This document shows, piece by piece, positions 21,196 to 34,400 of a stretch of DNA of 64,000 nucleotides. A program made the translations under genes and the position numbers. The notes beneath the pieces were generated by a model. The model ran no database searches. It saw only the letters and a list, made by a program, of their open reading frames with translations, and was not told the DNA's origin. The stretch spans positions 1,178,001-1,242,000 of the forward strand of contig CAJHZI010000207.1 of the NCBI GenBank assembly GCA_905160935.1. Reading direction: 5' to 3'. Every line of letters begins with the position of its first letter. Within the stretch, counting starts at the first letter, position 1. This stretch comes from Enchytraeus crypticus. Its lineage: Eukaryota > Annelida > Clitellata > Enchytraeida > Enchytraeidae.

Positions 21196-22037
21196 AACAT
21201 TTACGCGCTACATAGGAATGATCTTGTTCGTGTAAGACAGCGATATTTTAAATCTATCCATGTCAACGGATAACAGCCATTATCAAGAAATTGATTGCAT
21301 AAATATGGGCTTCAACGCTGTGACTTGTGCCCACTGATTAACATCTTGCTATTGATGCAGAATATCTAAGCACTCTTAACACAAACAATTAAGCATGAAT
21401 AGACAGGGTATGCCGGTATATAAGGATTAATTACATAAAGATAAACTTGTCTAACCAACTGTCAACTAAAGCCCAGTAACAAGAATGAGCTTCTCTGTAA
21501 TGACAATAACAAGGTTATTAAATCTTATCTTACTATACAAAACTCTATATTTTAAAAGTAGAAAGCCAGTAATATACAAGAGATTTTATAATTTAATAAA
21601 CTGAAATTATAATTTATACAAATTTCTATCATGATGAATATTAAAATAATGAAAAATCTACCAAGTTTCTAGAATGACAAAGATTTTCCTATCTACTAGA
21701 TTTGCATAGGATTCGCTAATAAGCGTCCAAAAAACTTATTACACGATGCTCAGATGATAACTTAGCTTCATACAGATGTTAGACTTAGTTAGACTTAGTG
21801 AGATTATGACAACACATGCAGAACAGTATCAACGGTCACTGTTAAGGATTTAGAATACATACAGTCGATCTGCGTATAAATAGTCATCATTATTCTCTCC
21901 ATACTCTAACACAATCTAATTAATTATCCGATAGCGAATTGATCAATTTTGGCATTATGACTGATAATTTTCTCGGAGATTAAGCGTTGAAATAAATCTA
22001 GAGAAACAAGAAGAGACACTCGGAGGTTAGGGGCTAT
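21196..22037 (-). other. Downstream flank / 3' UTR of PDCD6IP
   Basis: No coding sequence. I could not place a confident polyadenylation signal on the minus strand. Confidence 0.45.
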
Positions 22038-22423
22038 TTACCGGGGCTGTTGATACCCAGGATAACCAGGGGCGGCGTAGCCCGGCTGAGCTGGGTAGGC
22101 GGGGTAAGCGGGATACCCCCCGGGCTGCTGCCCCGGGTAGCCACCGGGCTGTTGAGGGGGATAGCCCCCTTGTTGCGGAGGATAGCCAGCTTGTTGAGGG
22201 GGGTAGCCTCCCTGCTGAGGGGGGTAGCCCCCACCCTGAGGGTACTGTTGAGCGGGTGGCTGCTGATATCCGTAATTCGCAAAGGGGTTGTAGCCTGCAG
22301 GCTGTGGGGGGGTGTATGTGGGGTACGGCATGGCAGCTCCGTATGATGTGGGGTATGGGGGTGCTGCTCCCTGAGGAGCTCCATAGGGAGCAGCGGCTCC
22401 TTGAGCACCGTATGGAGCTGTAG
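22038..22423 (-). CDS. PDCD6IP: PDCD6IP exon 18 (Tyr/Pro/Gln-rich C-terminus, stop)
   Basis: Residues 777-904. Includes [20 protein letters not shown], comparable with the human ALG-2-binding PPYPTYPGYPGY and MGYNPYAYG, then tandem GGYPPQQ-type units and a final YPGYQQPR before TAA at 22038-22040. The repeat makes all three frames open on both strands; the other frames are shadows. Acceptor TCTTTAG. Confidence 0.93.
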
Positions 22424-25400
22424 CTAAAGAAAAACAGTAACAAAATAGTTATAAAATATATTAAACAAAACAAAATAGTTATAAAATATATTAAACAATA
22501 CTAGAAAGTATACATGCCATTCCGTTATATTAGCGATGTGCCCCAAATAACCTACGAATACTAAGTCTAATATTTTTTATTCTACTCAGTAAGTCATACC
22601 AGGTTCAGCAAACAGTGAATGTTTAACAATATTTGGATTCCATTAACAGTTTTCGCACTGGACGAGTTCATGGTATAGCCCTACAAGGCTACAACTGAAT
22701 AACATAGGATAAACAGGTCAGTGCGCCATGTATAGTGTTAATTGAATGTCTTAATAGCGTAGGGGTAACGTCATGAAGTTTTAAATAGAGATGGGAATTT
22801 TGTGAATTTCCAGAGTTCGGTTCGGTTCGCTGAAAATGAAAGTTCGGTTCGGTTCGGGTTCGGTTCGGGTTCGGTTAGCATTCCAAGATTTGGGAGTTCG
22901 GTTCGGCTTACTTCAATCCAGGGTTCGGGTTCGGTTCGGGTTCGGCTTGTTTCTATCTTACAAGAGTTCGGTGCGGGTTCGAAATAGTTCGGTTTGGTTA
23001 ATACTACGATTGTTCAACATGTGGGAGTATGGTAAAAGAGCTTCAGAAAAACACAAGAAGTAACGTTAAGCAGTCAAGTCTTTACATGTTAAAAATTAGA
23101 TAATGTAAGAAGAGAAGAGGTGGCCTTTATGTTTAGGATTATTACGTAAAATATCCAAAGTTAACAACAAATGCACATAAATTCAATATTTTAGTTTCTT
23201 AATTGTACCAGAAACATCCAATTTCAGCATAACCTTCAAACAGATGTTTCATTAATCTCAACATAGATTGTAACATTACATATTATATATTAGGAACGTC
23301 TATAATTAGGATAATTTCAATTGTGTTGGTTAATTTGATACAATCATTTCAAAACAAAATGCAATTTAAAAACAAAAATAGTAAATAAGGATGATTTGGT
23401 AAACAGATATGTACTTCCAAGAATATTTAAGAGAGTTTTATAATAATATAAACTATTTTCTATCAATTTAACCAGCAATAAACTTCTTAATTTACCAGCG
23501 GAGATTCGATTTTTGCTCGTCAGCTTGGCATTGGCTGTATAGTGCTCGATGCTGTTTAGGCGAGAGTAGCACTGTAATTATTGTTGGAATATTTATTATA
23601 ACTAGGACCAGGATTTATATGCACTTCAAACAAGCACTGTATGCATGATAAAGAGCGTAAAATATGCGCTAAAATCATTCAATAAGATTTTTTAAGCGGT
23701 AAATAGCCTATACACTAAACAATTTACAAAATATCCAGAATTAGAACATTACAACATGAAGATAAAACATGCGATAAGCAGCATAAACCGTTTTATTTGC
23801 AATATCAAACATTCATTGTAATTTTCAATTGCTACATTCATCAATGATCAATTATCATTCATCAGCGAGGAGTGATGATTATGCATATATTATATGTACA
23901 CTGAATACTATATACTTTAAGCACTTATTGAGCAAATTTTACACTCTCGAGCAAGTTTTATGTATTTTCTGTGCATACTTCACACTTCAAAGCGCAGTTT
24001 GCACACTACACATATCCAATGCTTTACATCAAATTTTTTTACTCTATGCGCATATTTAATTCAGACTGTGAATAGTATATTTAGAAAGCTAAATTTAAAT
24101 ATTCTATTGAAAGATTTCAATTTGTAGACAAATTTTCAATTGGTCAATAAATATAGTTAATAAATTAAAAAATACTAACCTGTACATCACTTGCAAATAT
24201 TAGTACTAGGCTTCGTGCAGTGGTATGTAACTAATATTCCATATGCCACAATTTCCAGTTAATGTGTTGCAAATTCAAGCACAAGAAACAGTTTGGTTTT
24301 GTCGCTTTTTATGGCAAACAAGTAACTCTAAGGAAGATTGATAGCGAAAGCACAAATCAACCCCACAATGACGTTTGCCTTTATTTGAACATTATAAATA
24401 TGCTAAAGATTCTGGGAAATTCTATTTTAAAAATCACTTATCTAAATCTTAACATTTTCCATGCCTAATTTTGTTATTTTTTAGGATGTAAGAATATACA
24501 CACTAACTGTTGAATTTTGTTTTATTTTGTTTCCGGTTTCTTGTTGTAGATTAAAGAAAAATAACTTAATTATACTGGTTCAGAAAGTAAATAGCACTTG
24601 GCCGAAAATCCGCTCGAAAACTTTGAGGCTAGCTAAATTATTAAAATTTTTGCAAATAATATTTTTAGAATTAAATGATAAGAATATTCTATAAATTCAA
24701 TATAGTAGCGTCACAGCACGATTTTGTTATTTGTGAACCTATAACATCCGATTAATATTCCAAGTTATTTGTTGCTTCATGTGGTAGCAGAGTCATTGTT
24801 TGTTCATTGTCTGGATTTGTCCTCATAAAAGAGTATGCACGCATTATAGTGAAATGATCAACTACTTTGTTATCTATCACTTTTTAGTACCACATGTTTA
24901 AACCGTCAGGCAATTTAGACCTTTTTCCATTTAATCAGTCCAGTGAATGTCCGAGATTTGACTCTCAGATCGGCGCGGCTGGGATTAGAACCCACGAGGT
25001 TCAATTCACCTCAGGATATGCCATTTAAAACTTCCTGACGTTAACCCTACAGTATTAAGACATTCTACGCTATTAAGACATTCTATATGAGACATTGTAT
25101 ATGAAAGCATCACAACTTTTACGTATATAAAACTTGAATGCAATTATATTGTTGCAAATATAAGAAAGAGTTAAGCGTGACAATGAAGAAAGTTATTAGC
25201 CTAATTAAAAGTTTGTAGCCGGATTTTATCCGAAAATGGTTCTCAGTGCGTAAAGTTGGCTCTAATCCGGATATCAGCCGAAAATTTACTTTAGCCAGTC
25301 AAATAACTTTAAAAATTCCGGCTGTAAGGTCTAATGTTTACCAATATAATACTTTACACCCTCAAATAGAAATATCATTGGAAGTATCGTGCATATGCGA

Positions 25401-28400
25401 GCTTGAAAAATTTAGTCTTAGTAAATAGTGAGCCAGGAAAAAATATAAACTAATTGGAATATTTATTGCAAGACCAAATCTTTTAACTTATCTATGGACC
25501 GACTTACTTTGGATTTTGAACTTTAGGCCGTTTTGGACCTTCCTGTTGCTCACCGGCTTGTCTCAATGGTGCTCAATGTTATCATGGACGATAGTAGCAC
25601 TCTAATTTTTGTAATTGCAATTTTTATTAATTATCAATCGGGATGCTTTTCGATTTGCTTTTAGGTGGTTTTGATTGTGTTTTCAATTTATTTCCGGTCT
25701 TAGATTCTTATATTTTGTTTTTAAGAATAAAATTATTAGACGGGGAAAGTGACGAAATTTTGGATAGGTGATCTTGACAGAAGAATTTTCCGAGTCTTTC
25801 ATTCGTATGGATTTCCAAATGAAAGTGAACACGATTAATTGTTGGGTCGATATGTGATTTTGCTATTTTTATCTTCCTAACAATTATACATGTTTGCCAC
25901 AAATACTAAATAGTAATAAAACGAAACTTGCTTTGGTGCTAGAATAATAGAATTTGCATTAGGCATACATTTGTGAAATATAAAGTTGCATACTACTGTA
26001 CGAGGCCTACTGCTCATAGCTGATGTATGAAACAGGTTAGTACATTTTTTTTAAATTTACTATTTTATTGACTAATAGAAAATAAGAACACAATTTAATA
26101 ATTTTTATATATTATTTAAATTAATACTTTCTTAAAATGCACTTCGTAGTGTGAAAAATATGCAGTGAGCACAAAATAGTAATGTAAAATTTCTGATATA
26201 TGTAGTACTTATGTAAAATTTGCTGCGAAATATGAAGTATGGAAAATAAGCACATTATACGTGCTTCAGAGTGAAAAATATGGACAATAATTTAGTGCGT
26301 AAATTGTGCTCTTACGCGTAGCGTTCACAAAGGCGCTTAAAATGTGCTTCTAAGAATGAAATATGCGCAGTAAGCATGTAAAATATGCTCTTAATTGTGA
26401 ATTGCACGTAGTAAGTGCGATAAATCGCATAAAATATGCATTTACCTAAATTACACAATATATGTATAAATTATACAATATATGTGAATATGGTCCTAAT
26501 GTTCTAATGCAGGCTTTGCAAAAATGGCTGAGATGAAATTAATTATGAGATTCTTTTCTAGTTCACTAAGTCTGGCGAAGAAGAGTTCGGTTCGGCTTGT
26601 CCAGAATCAGGGTTTGGTTCGGTTCGGATTCGGCCAGTATCAGGGTTCGGTTCGGTTCGGGTTCGGCCAATGTCAGGGTTCGGGTTCGGTTCAGTTTCGA
26701 TCAAAATTCCAGATTTCTGGGTTCGGTTCGGTTCAGTTCGATTCCCATCTCTAGTTTTAAATGACAGATCCTTTGGTGAATTGAACCCTCGTGGGTTCGA
26801 ATCCCGGCCGCGCTGATCTGAGAGTAAAATCTCGGACAATTACTGGACTGGTTATACGGAAAATGGTCTAAATTGTCTAACGGTTTAAACATGTGGTATT
26901 AAAAAGTGACAGATATCAACATAGTTGATTATTCACTATAGTGTGTGTTTATTTTTTACTTTTTAATCAATAACCGAATGAAAAATTACGTCAAGTCTAC
27001 ACTCTATGAATAAGAGTAATGAAGTATATTATCGACAGAGATCTTCCTTTTTTCCGTGGCTTATTGGTGAGAATGTTAGACTGCCGTGCGAAGGACAGGG
27101 ATTAACCCTCAGACAAGTTTATTTTATTTTACAAAGCCAGAGTGTCGGTTGCAGTAGTAATGCGCATACTAATAGCGGAAGTCGTCATGGCATCATTGAC
27201 ATGTATTGAAACGTTCTTAACAGTCTCACAGTTGTCATTGATCACTGACAAAAGTGAGACTGTTTACTGATCACTGATCAATGACTCATTAATGACTCAG
27301 TAAACAGTCTCATATTTGTCATTGATCAGTGATCAAGCTCAATGGGCATTGTTAAAAAAGTGAGACTGTTTACTGATCACTGATCAATGACTCATTGATC
27401 AGTAAACAGTCTCATATTTGTCATTGATCAGTGATCAAGCTCAATGGGCATTGTTTGCTTAATATATAGTCCGATATTAACTTATTTATAGTAACTATAA
27501 TACTATTTTTTATTTTTCTATTTATTCTTCTTTTATTAAATAGTAATAATAATTATTAAGTATTTTATAAATTAGAATGCTTCATTAATTCCATTTGTAA
27601 CCCGACCATATATGAACTGGCATTCAAGGGAAGATGACGAGACGACGATAGAAACTACACTAGTAACTAGAGCTACTCATGCACTAGTTTAATTATAGAA
27701 ATTTATAGATATACGTACATGGCGGCGCTGTGTACGTAGTAGCAGCAGCCTGCTGTGGTTGAGCTAAACACACAAATACACAACAATGTGACCGCTATGA
27801 TGCAAACGTATTAATCAACTAGCTTTGTGTAAAGTTGTAAACAAAAGAATAAAATAACAAGCAAACGTGACAAAGTACAAATAAATAATAGATATACCAA
27901 TTGAGTTACTTTTGAGCAGAATCACTTTCGATTATGTTAAAAACGGAAACAAAAGATAAATTAGAGAATAAATAGAATTTAAAATTAAAGAAAAATGTAG
28001 AGAGAATTGCTGCAAAGTATAACCACTCTTAGACTAAGAGAATCTGCCTGATGACAACAGTGGCATATTTCTATAGGGCTACAATTATCCAAAATGATAT
28101 CTAGTCCTTTTTGGTGTCAAATTATTTTATATAAGTTACTATACGACGCAACAATTATATATCTTAATAAGTTTAAACTCCCTTTAAAAAATAAAAATAC
28201 GTTAACAAAGGACATAAATAATTTCTTAATTCAGAAAAACATTGAAAATTAATTGTTCAAAGGCAAATAAAAATTACATAATAATAAAAATTAGCCACAC
28301 AATTTATAATATTTTATATAAAAATAATTGCCACTGATCTTAATAAACCTTTAAGATTCTATAAACATATAAAGTTAATAATTTAGCTATAAGGTCTATA

Positions 28401-31400
28401 TGTACACAGTCGATGCAGTAAAGCAAAATATACTCATTTAGTGTTGACTAACAGTAAAGTCAAGCATGCAAACAACTACAAACTAGCACCAAATTGAAGA
28501 AAGTCACAATCCAAGAAAACCTACTACTACAAATGTTACTGTACTGAAATAGCAATATATTAAAAGAGATATTGCAAGTGTTTGCTCAAATCTAACTAAT
28601 AGCATTAGCAGTAGAACTAGCGATGTAAAACTAGCAGTAGAACTAGCAGTAAAACTAGAAGAACTTACAACAATGAAAGAGCAAGAGACTTAAAGATAAA
28701 TTTATGGATGATTGCAAAGTTGCCTAACTTAATCAACTGAATACCATTCAATATGGATTTAACATCATATTTCTCTCAGGAAGAAAGCGTCATAGACATA
28801 ATTGCCTTTGAAATTCTTCAAATTTGCTAACCTTAACGCTCGAGACTTAAATTAGTCATTAGGAACTAAATACAAGTTAAATAACCAGTGAGAATAACTT
28901 GAAAACACTCATAACTTTAAGGAGTTAAAAAAAAGACTGAAGTAATGTCCTTAAAACCGGCCATTATACACAAAGAATATGTTAATTACATTATAGGGCT
29001 CGTGTGCATAGTACAATCACAGAATTTCACATGCAATGAGCAGCACAGAGCTAAATAGATGGTAAAAATACTACAATCTGAAATAAAACCATAGTAGTCT
29101 TGTCAATGTCTAGTAACATGCGAGTCTAACACTGCTTAAAGCATATCTTATCTATTTTGGTTCACCTTATCTAAAGCATAGTTCAAGGCACTAGAGATGC
29201 AGAAAAGTTAAAAGATATAGAAACCGACAAATGCAGTAGCAGCCAATGCAAACATAGGCATCTAATGCAGCCACAACAAAGAAGAGAATTAAGCAAAATC
29301 AGAAAATAGTTTAATTAGCAAGAGATCTAGTGCAAAAGAAAAAACAGCCTATTTAGCATTATGCAATTGATTGAATGATTTTATAAAATTAAAAACGGAA
29401 TTATTTTAAAATTTTTATGAGATTCATATTCTTTTTTGTACAAGGCATTAGGAACAATGAAAAATTAAGACGCATAGATAATGTGAAAATTCGATATTCC
29501 CAGTTTCATAGCTACAGAAAAATTTAAATCACACCGGAAAAACGTAAGAAAAATGTTACTTTAAATGCCAGTCGATAGTGCAAAATATGCAAGAACACTG
29601 GATAGTAGTGGAAATTAGATACATATCGAAACAAAAACTTATCCAAAATACCTATTCTCATCGCGATTGTTGAGGACAGAAAAAGTAATTAAGCAACTAA
29701 AAGCACGTGAAGCAGAAAAACGCAAAGGAATAGTGAGAGCTTAGAATCTGAAATCAGTGATTTCCAACCTGCAGCAGCAGCAGTTGTGGCAGCGGGTACT
29801 TTGGGGGGAGGGGGGCGAGGTGGGGGGTTGCGTTGTTCCCCACTCCCCTCAACTAATAACAACATATAGCACAGAGCACAATAGAGGAAAAGAAAAATAC
29901 AGCTACAACAATTACTGAGTACAAAATAGCAAAAGAAAAAAATACAGGAACAACAAATTAACAAATCTGGATATGTATCGTCGTATACTTATGAAATGAC
30001 ATGTTTCACGAGTAGACTTGTTTAAACCAATTTACTACTTATTTCTAAATACTTATTGCTTGTCTCTATTTTTCTGCACTTTATATTGTAGTAAAGAATA
30101 AATATATAAAAGTGAAAGAACTATACAACATATACAGAAACTTAAATTTAATGTCAAAGCTTATTAGTGTCATCAGCAGTGCGTAAGCTAGGAATCTGAC
30201 CATAGAACCCAGCTGTTAAAGGTAGTTGTGTTATTCATTACACAATTTCATTATCAACCAGTCCTGTAATTGAAAGTCAATTGATTATCATCAACTGTCA
30301 TAATTATCTGACGATCCCTATCATTGTTTTGTGTAATTTAAAATTGATAGAGGATATATTCTCTGAAAATATAAATACTGATATTATAGCTTAAAGAGTG
30401 GTTGGATGCAAAATTGCCGAAGAGTTCTTCAATTTGATGAGGAATGTATTTAGTGAAATTATATAAATTACAAAAATATTTACTACATACTACTACTTGA
30501 ATTCTAATCATGCTGGAAACTATATTTTAGAAGTACGTAATGCAAAAACATATACTACAGACCTAATTAAATGAAGAAACTGTTGGACCAAATTTATTTG
30601 AAGAAATTAGATTCAATTTATTTCAAGAAAATTATCAAGCAATTCAGGCTATTATATAGTAATTAAAACAATCTGTTTTCATAATAACTACCTTCGCTTT
30701 AAAATTAAAAAATCATCAATCTGATAAATTAAATAAAAAGAGGATTTTGTATAATTTGTAAATATAGTTTAAACTATACAAAGTCCTTACAGTTATAACT
30801 AATAACTGTATTGTACAGACAGAAGCATAAATAAAACAAAGCAGGACTGAAGCAAGAGTGGGTAATACTTTCTGACACAAAATCTTGTAGGAAAAAGTTC
30901 AAATCGTCAAATAACACAAAATATTAATGGATAAACAGTCCACAGCGACACAATGAATCTGCGGGCTGATGATAACCAGGAGTAGTTGTGGCAGGAGATA
31001 TAAAAGTAAAGCTAATGTTAACGTCAGTTTCCTCACTCGAAAGCGATGTCAGTGACGGGCGAGGCCAGGATTTGAACCTTGCACATACAGAACCGCGGTC
31101 GAATATCTTACCGATATCGCCATTGGCTCTAGCCAATATAGTGCAATAGTGCGATTTGCTTTAAAGAAAAACGTACACATCACACACAGACTCATGCACG
31201 CGCACACTAGCAGACATATTCTACACTGTGTTTTTTATAACTGATACCCCAAATTGTTTTAACAATAAAGTCGTAAGAAGTTGACTGATGTTCTTGAAAT
31301 TTACAGCACTTGACCAGCATCCAATTCTACAAAACATAGAGAAATTTCGTTTGAATATCTTTAATAACGTGAAAGTTATAGTTTCGCGAATATGAGTGGG

Positions 31401-34400
31401 GTCAGATACGAAATTTCAAATACAGGATTACGGGCGTGTTAGATTTAGCGTCGATTATCTCTATAAAAATACTAGCTAACACGCAATATAAAATTTCAGC
31501 TAATGCTATTTTGAAGAGCAATCATTTCTTTTCAAAACAATGTAAAATACGTGCTAATATGTTCTTAATTGACAAAGTTATCGAACTTTCTATGCGTGCA
31601 TTGCATGAAGAGAATAAACGAAGATGCCGCCGCTGCAGTGGCTGCGGTGATAGCAATTGTACCCAGACATGCGATGCATGCAATAAAAGTTCGATAACTT
31701 TGTCAATTAAGAACATATCAGCACGTATTTTACGTCGTTTTCAAAAGAAATGATTGCTCTTCAAAATAGCATTAGCAGAAATTTTATATTGCGTGTTAGC
31801 TAGTATTTTTATAGAGATAATCGACGCTAAATCTAACACGCCCGTAATCCTGTATTTGAAATTTCTTATCTGACCCCACTCATATTCGCGAAACTAGAAC
31901 TTTCACGTTATTAAAGATATTCAAACGAAATTTCTCTATGTTTTGTAGAATTGGCTGCTGGTCAAGTGTTGTAAATTTCATGAACATCGGTCAACTTCTT
32001 ACGACTTTATTGTTAAAACAATTTGGGGTATCAGTTATAAAAAACACAGTGTATACACACACACTACAGACAATCTTTTAATTTTATTCCAATCAATCAT
32101 TAATCGATTAAATATTTACCTTCCGGTCCTCGCCATAAGGCATCATATATCAGAGACGTCAATTATTATTTTATTAAATTATTATATACTAAAATAAAAT
32201 AAAATAATTATTTGGTAGTTTATTATTCAAACTCTTATTGTAAAGCACACTTGAAGACCAATTCGGCAATGACACTGCTAGACAAGTTTTCGCTGTTAAT
32301 ATTAAAAATAATACTACCGTTAATAAAAATAATAATAAAATCTTATATCGCTATATAGGCAGGAACAAAATAATAATAAAATCTTATGTACCTATATAGG
32401 CACTATACCTATACAGTTCGAGTAGTCGTTTTATCCTGGAATATTATACACACATAACATACTGTATACAACAGGGTCTACAAACACTACAGAGCACTAG
32501 AGTGAACACACCACCCACCTGTGGGTTGCTGGTAGGCAGGAGCGGCTGGGGCAGGGGTTGTACCCTGACGGGCTATACCAGCAGACAAATCCTTCATCAG
32601 CTCGTCTTTCTCCGTCTTACGAGCGAAGCAGAAGTCACTGACCTTAGATTGGAACTTAACGAGCAGCTGAGTGAGGTCATTGTAGAACTATAATAAAAAC
32701 ACAAAATACCTCGTAAAGAATCGCTTACATAATAACAGTACAATGAAAAATACATAAAAGCATGTAAACTAAGATAAGGTTTATACTCTAACGCTGGTGA
32801 CTAAGATAATGATTAACAAAATATAACGTTAAGGCTACATTAAAAGTCTGTTTTCAGCTCGATAGCATGTCAGTGACGTGGACTGTACTGGATTTGAACA
32901 ACGCACCTATTTGATCTGCTGTCGAACAACATGTCAACAAGCCACAGGCTCAACTCCTATATATTTTCCAAAGCACTTTTTAAACACATATACCATTATT
33001 TTATGAAACAATAATTTATCATTAGTAAATTCTAGGGTTAAAGTTAGGAATCGAAGCTTTGATTTAAACGATGTCCTCATGTAGACAATATAATTAATTG
33101 AACTACCTTAGTGCCCTCCTCCAGGTTACCCTTGAGCTCGACGTAGCTGTCGTACGCCGACGCCAGATCTTTCAGCTTCTCTTCCCTACTCGCTCCCGAC
33201 TGATTCTGCACTCTAGCCTGCGTGAACTCTGTGTTAGCACGCTGACAAAACCAAAGGACATGTAATTGAAAATTATTGTAAGATATCTAAGATCTAAATC
33301 TTAGATATTAAATCTTCAAAGATATTAAATTAGATTTAATATACTTAATATATTAAGATATTAGATTCAATTAAATCATCCCCGTGTTGTGTCCGGGTTG
33401 TTTGAAGTATTGACCAACCGGTGACTATACGCGTCGTTAGAAGGCGACTAAAGCACTAAGATCCATACCAACGTCAGCAAGGGCATTCGGTTGGTGAGTG
33501 CCTAGGCTCCAGAAATTGCTACAAAAATTTAAACGAATGGAAGTCTTAAATAGGGGGTTGGCTGGTGGTGTGGTGTAGGACAGAGAGGATTTGCGACAGT
33601 CCATTTGTATCCCGACCCTGGTTAAACTGAGATTAAAGGGAAGATGATGATGATATAAGATCTAAATCTATAATTTTATTCAGTAGACATGAAACTAGAT
33701 AACATCAATAATACAAAACCGCAGATAAGTCTTGCATATGAATATGTTAATTGAATTAGCATAGATAACTGAAGTTAATAAGACTACAGCAACATAATAT
33801 ACCATGTCAATGATAATTCTGAATCCACTACATAAGACGTACACAAAACTTGCCAACGAATAAGAATTGCATTAACAGAGATAGTCAACTGTCATATACA
33901 CAGCATCATAAACAACTAATTTATAAATGAGCAAGTATCTACCTGAAAGATAGAAAGCAAAGATTCTATTTATAACAGTATTGGTTACAGAGAGAATTAA
34001 TTATATAATACAAATATACTATATATTACTCGAATATGTATATAATATAATTTAATCAATTTATCACAACATACAGAGTAATAAATCAGACACAGACGAA
34101 AAGGTTATTACAAAATTGCATGCATGCGTGAAGCGATAATAAAGGTTAAAAGATTAGCACTTACATATTCCGCATTTATTTGAAAATAAAATTACCAATA
34201 ATGATTACTATTTTCATTTAAAAAGTAGGGAATGATGTATGATGAATGTATTGTACATATATGATAGCGAGTAAACATGTGTATGAATATGTGAATTTGT
34301 GTGCGTGATGGTGTATGCATATGTAATTGCACGTGCACATGTGCTTATGCATGTATGTGTGATACTGTGGATATGATTGTACCTGTATATTAGCTAGCAG

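Larger units (their letters stand above)
22424..27718 (-). other. PDCD6IP last intron (about 5.3 kb)
   Basis: Holds two TTCGG-repeat elements, two SINE-2 copies, two LINE-H 3' ends and a hairpin cluster (listed separately). Otherwise AT-rich with nothing else recognised. Confidence 0.7.

Noticed and set aside
22034-22473. Long alternative frames over PDCD6IP exon 18
   Set aside because: The repeat in the true exon keeps other frames open; only the frame matching the ALIX tail joins exon 17 in phase.
31436-31753. 105-codon frame with a Cys/Arg-rich middle ([13 protein letters not shown])
   Set aside because: It lies across the loop of the foldback element and is mirrored by a frame on the other strand. 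The Cys pattern is not a convincing zinc finger.
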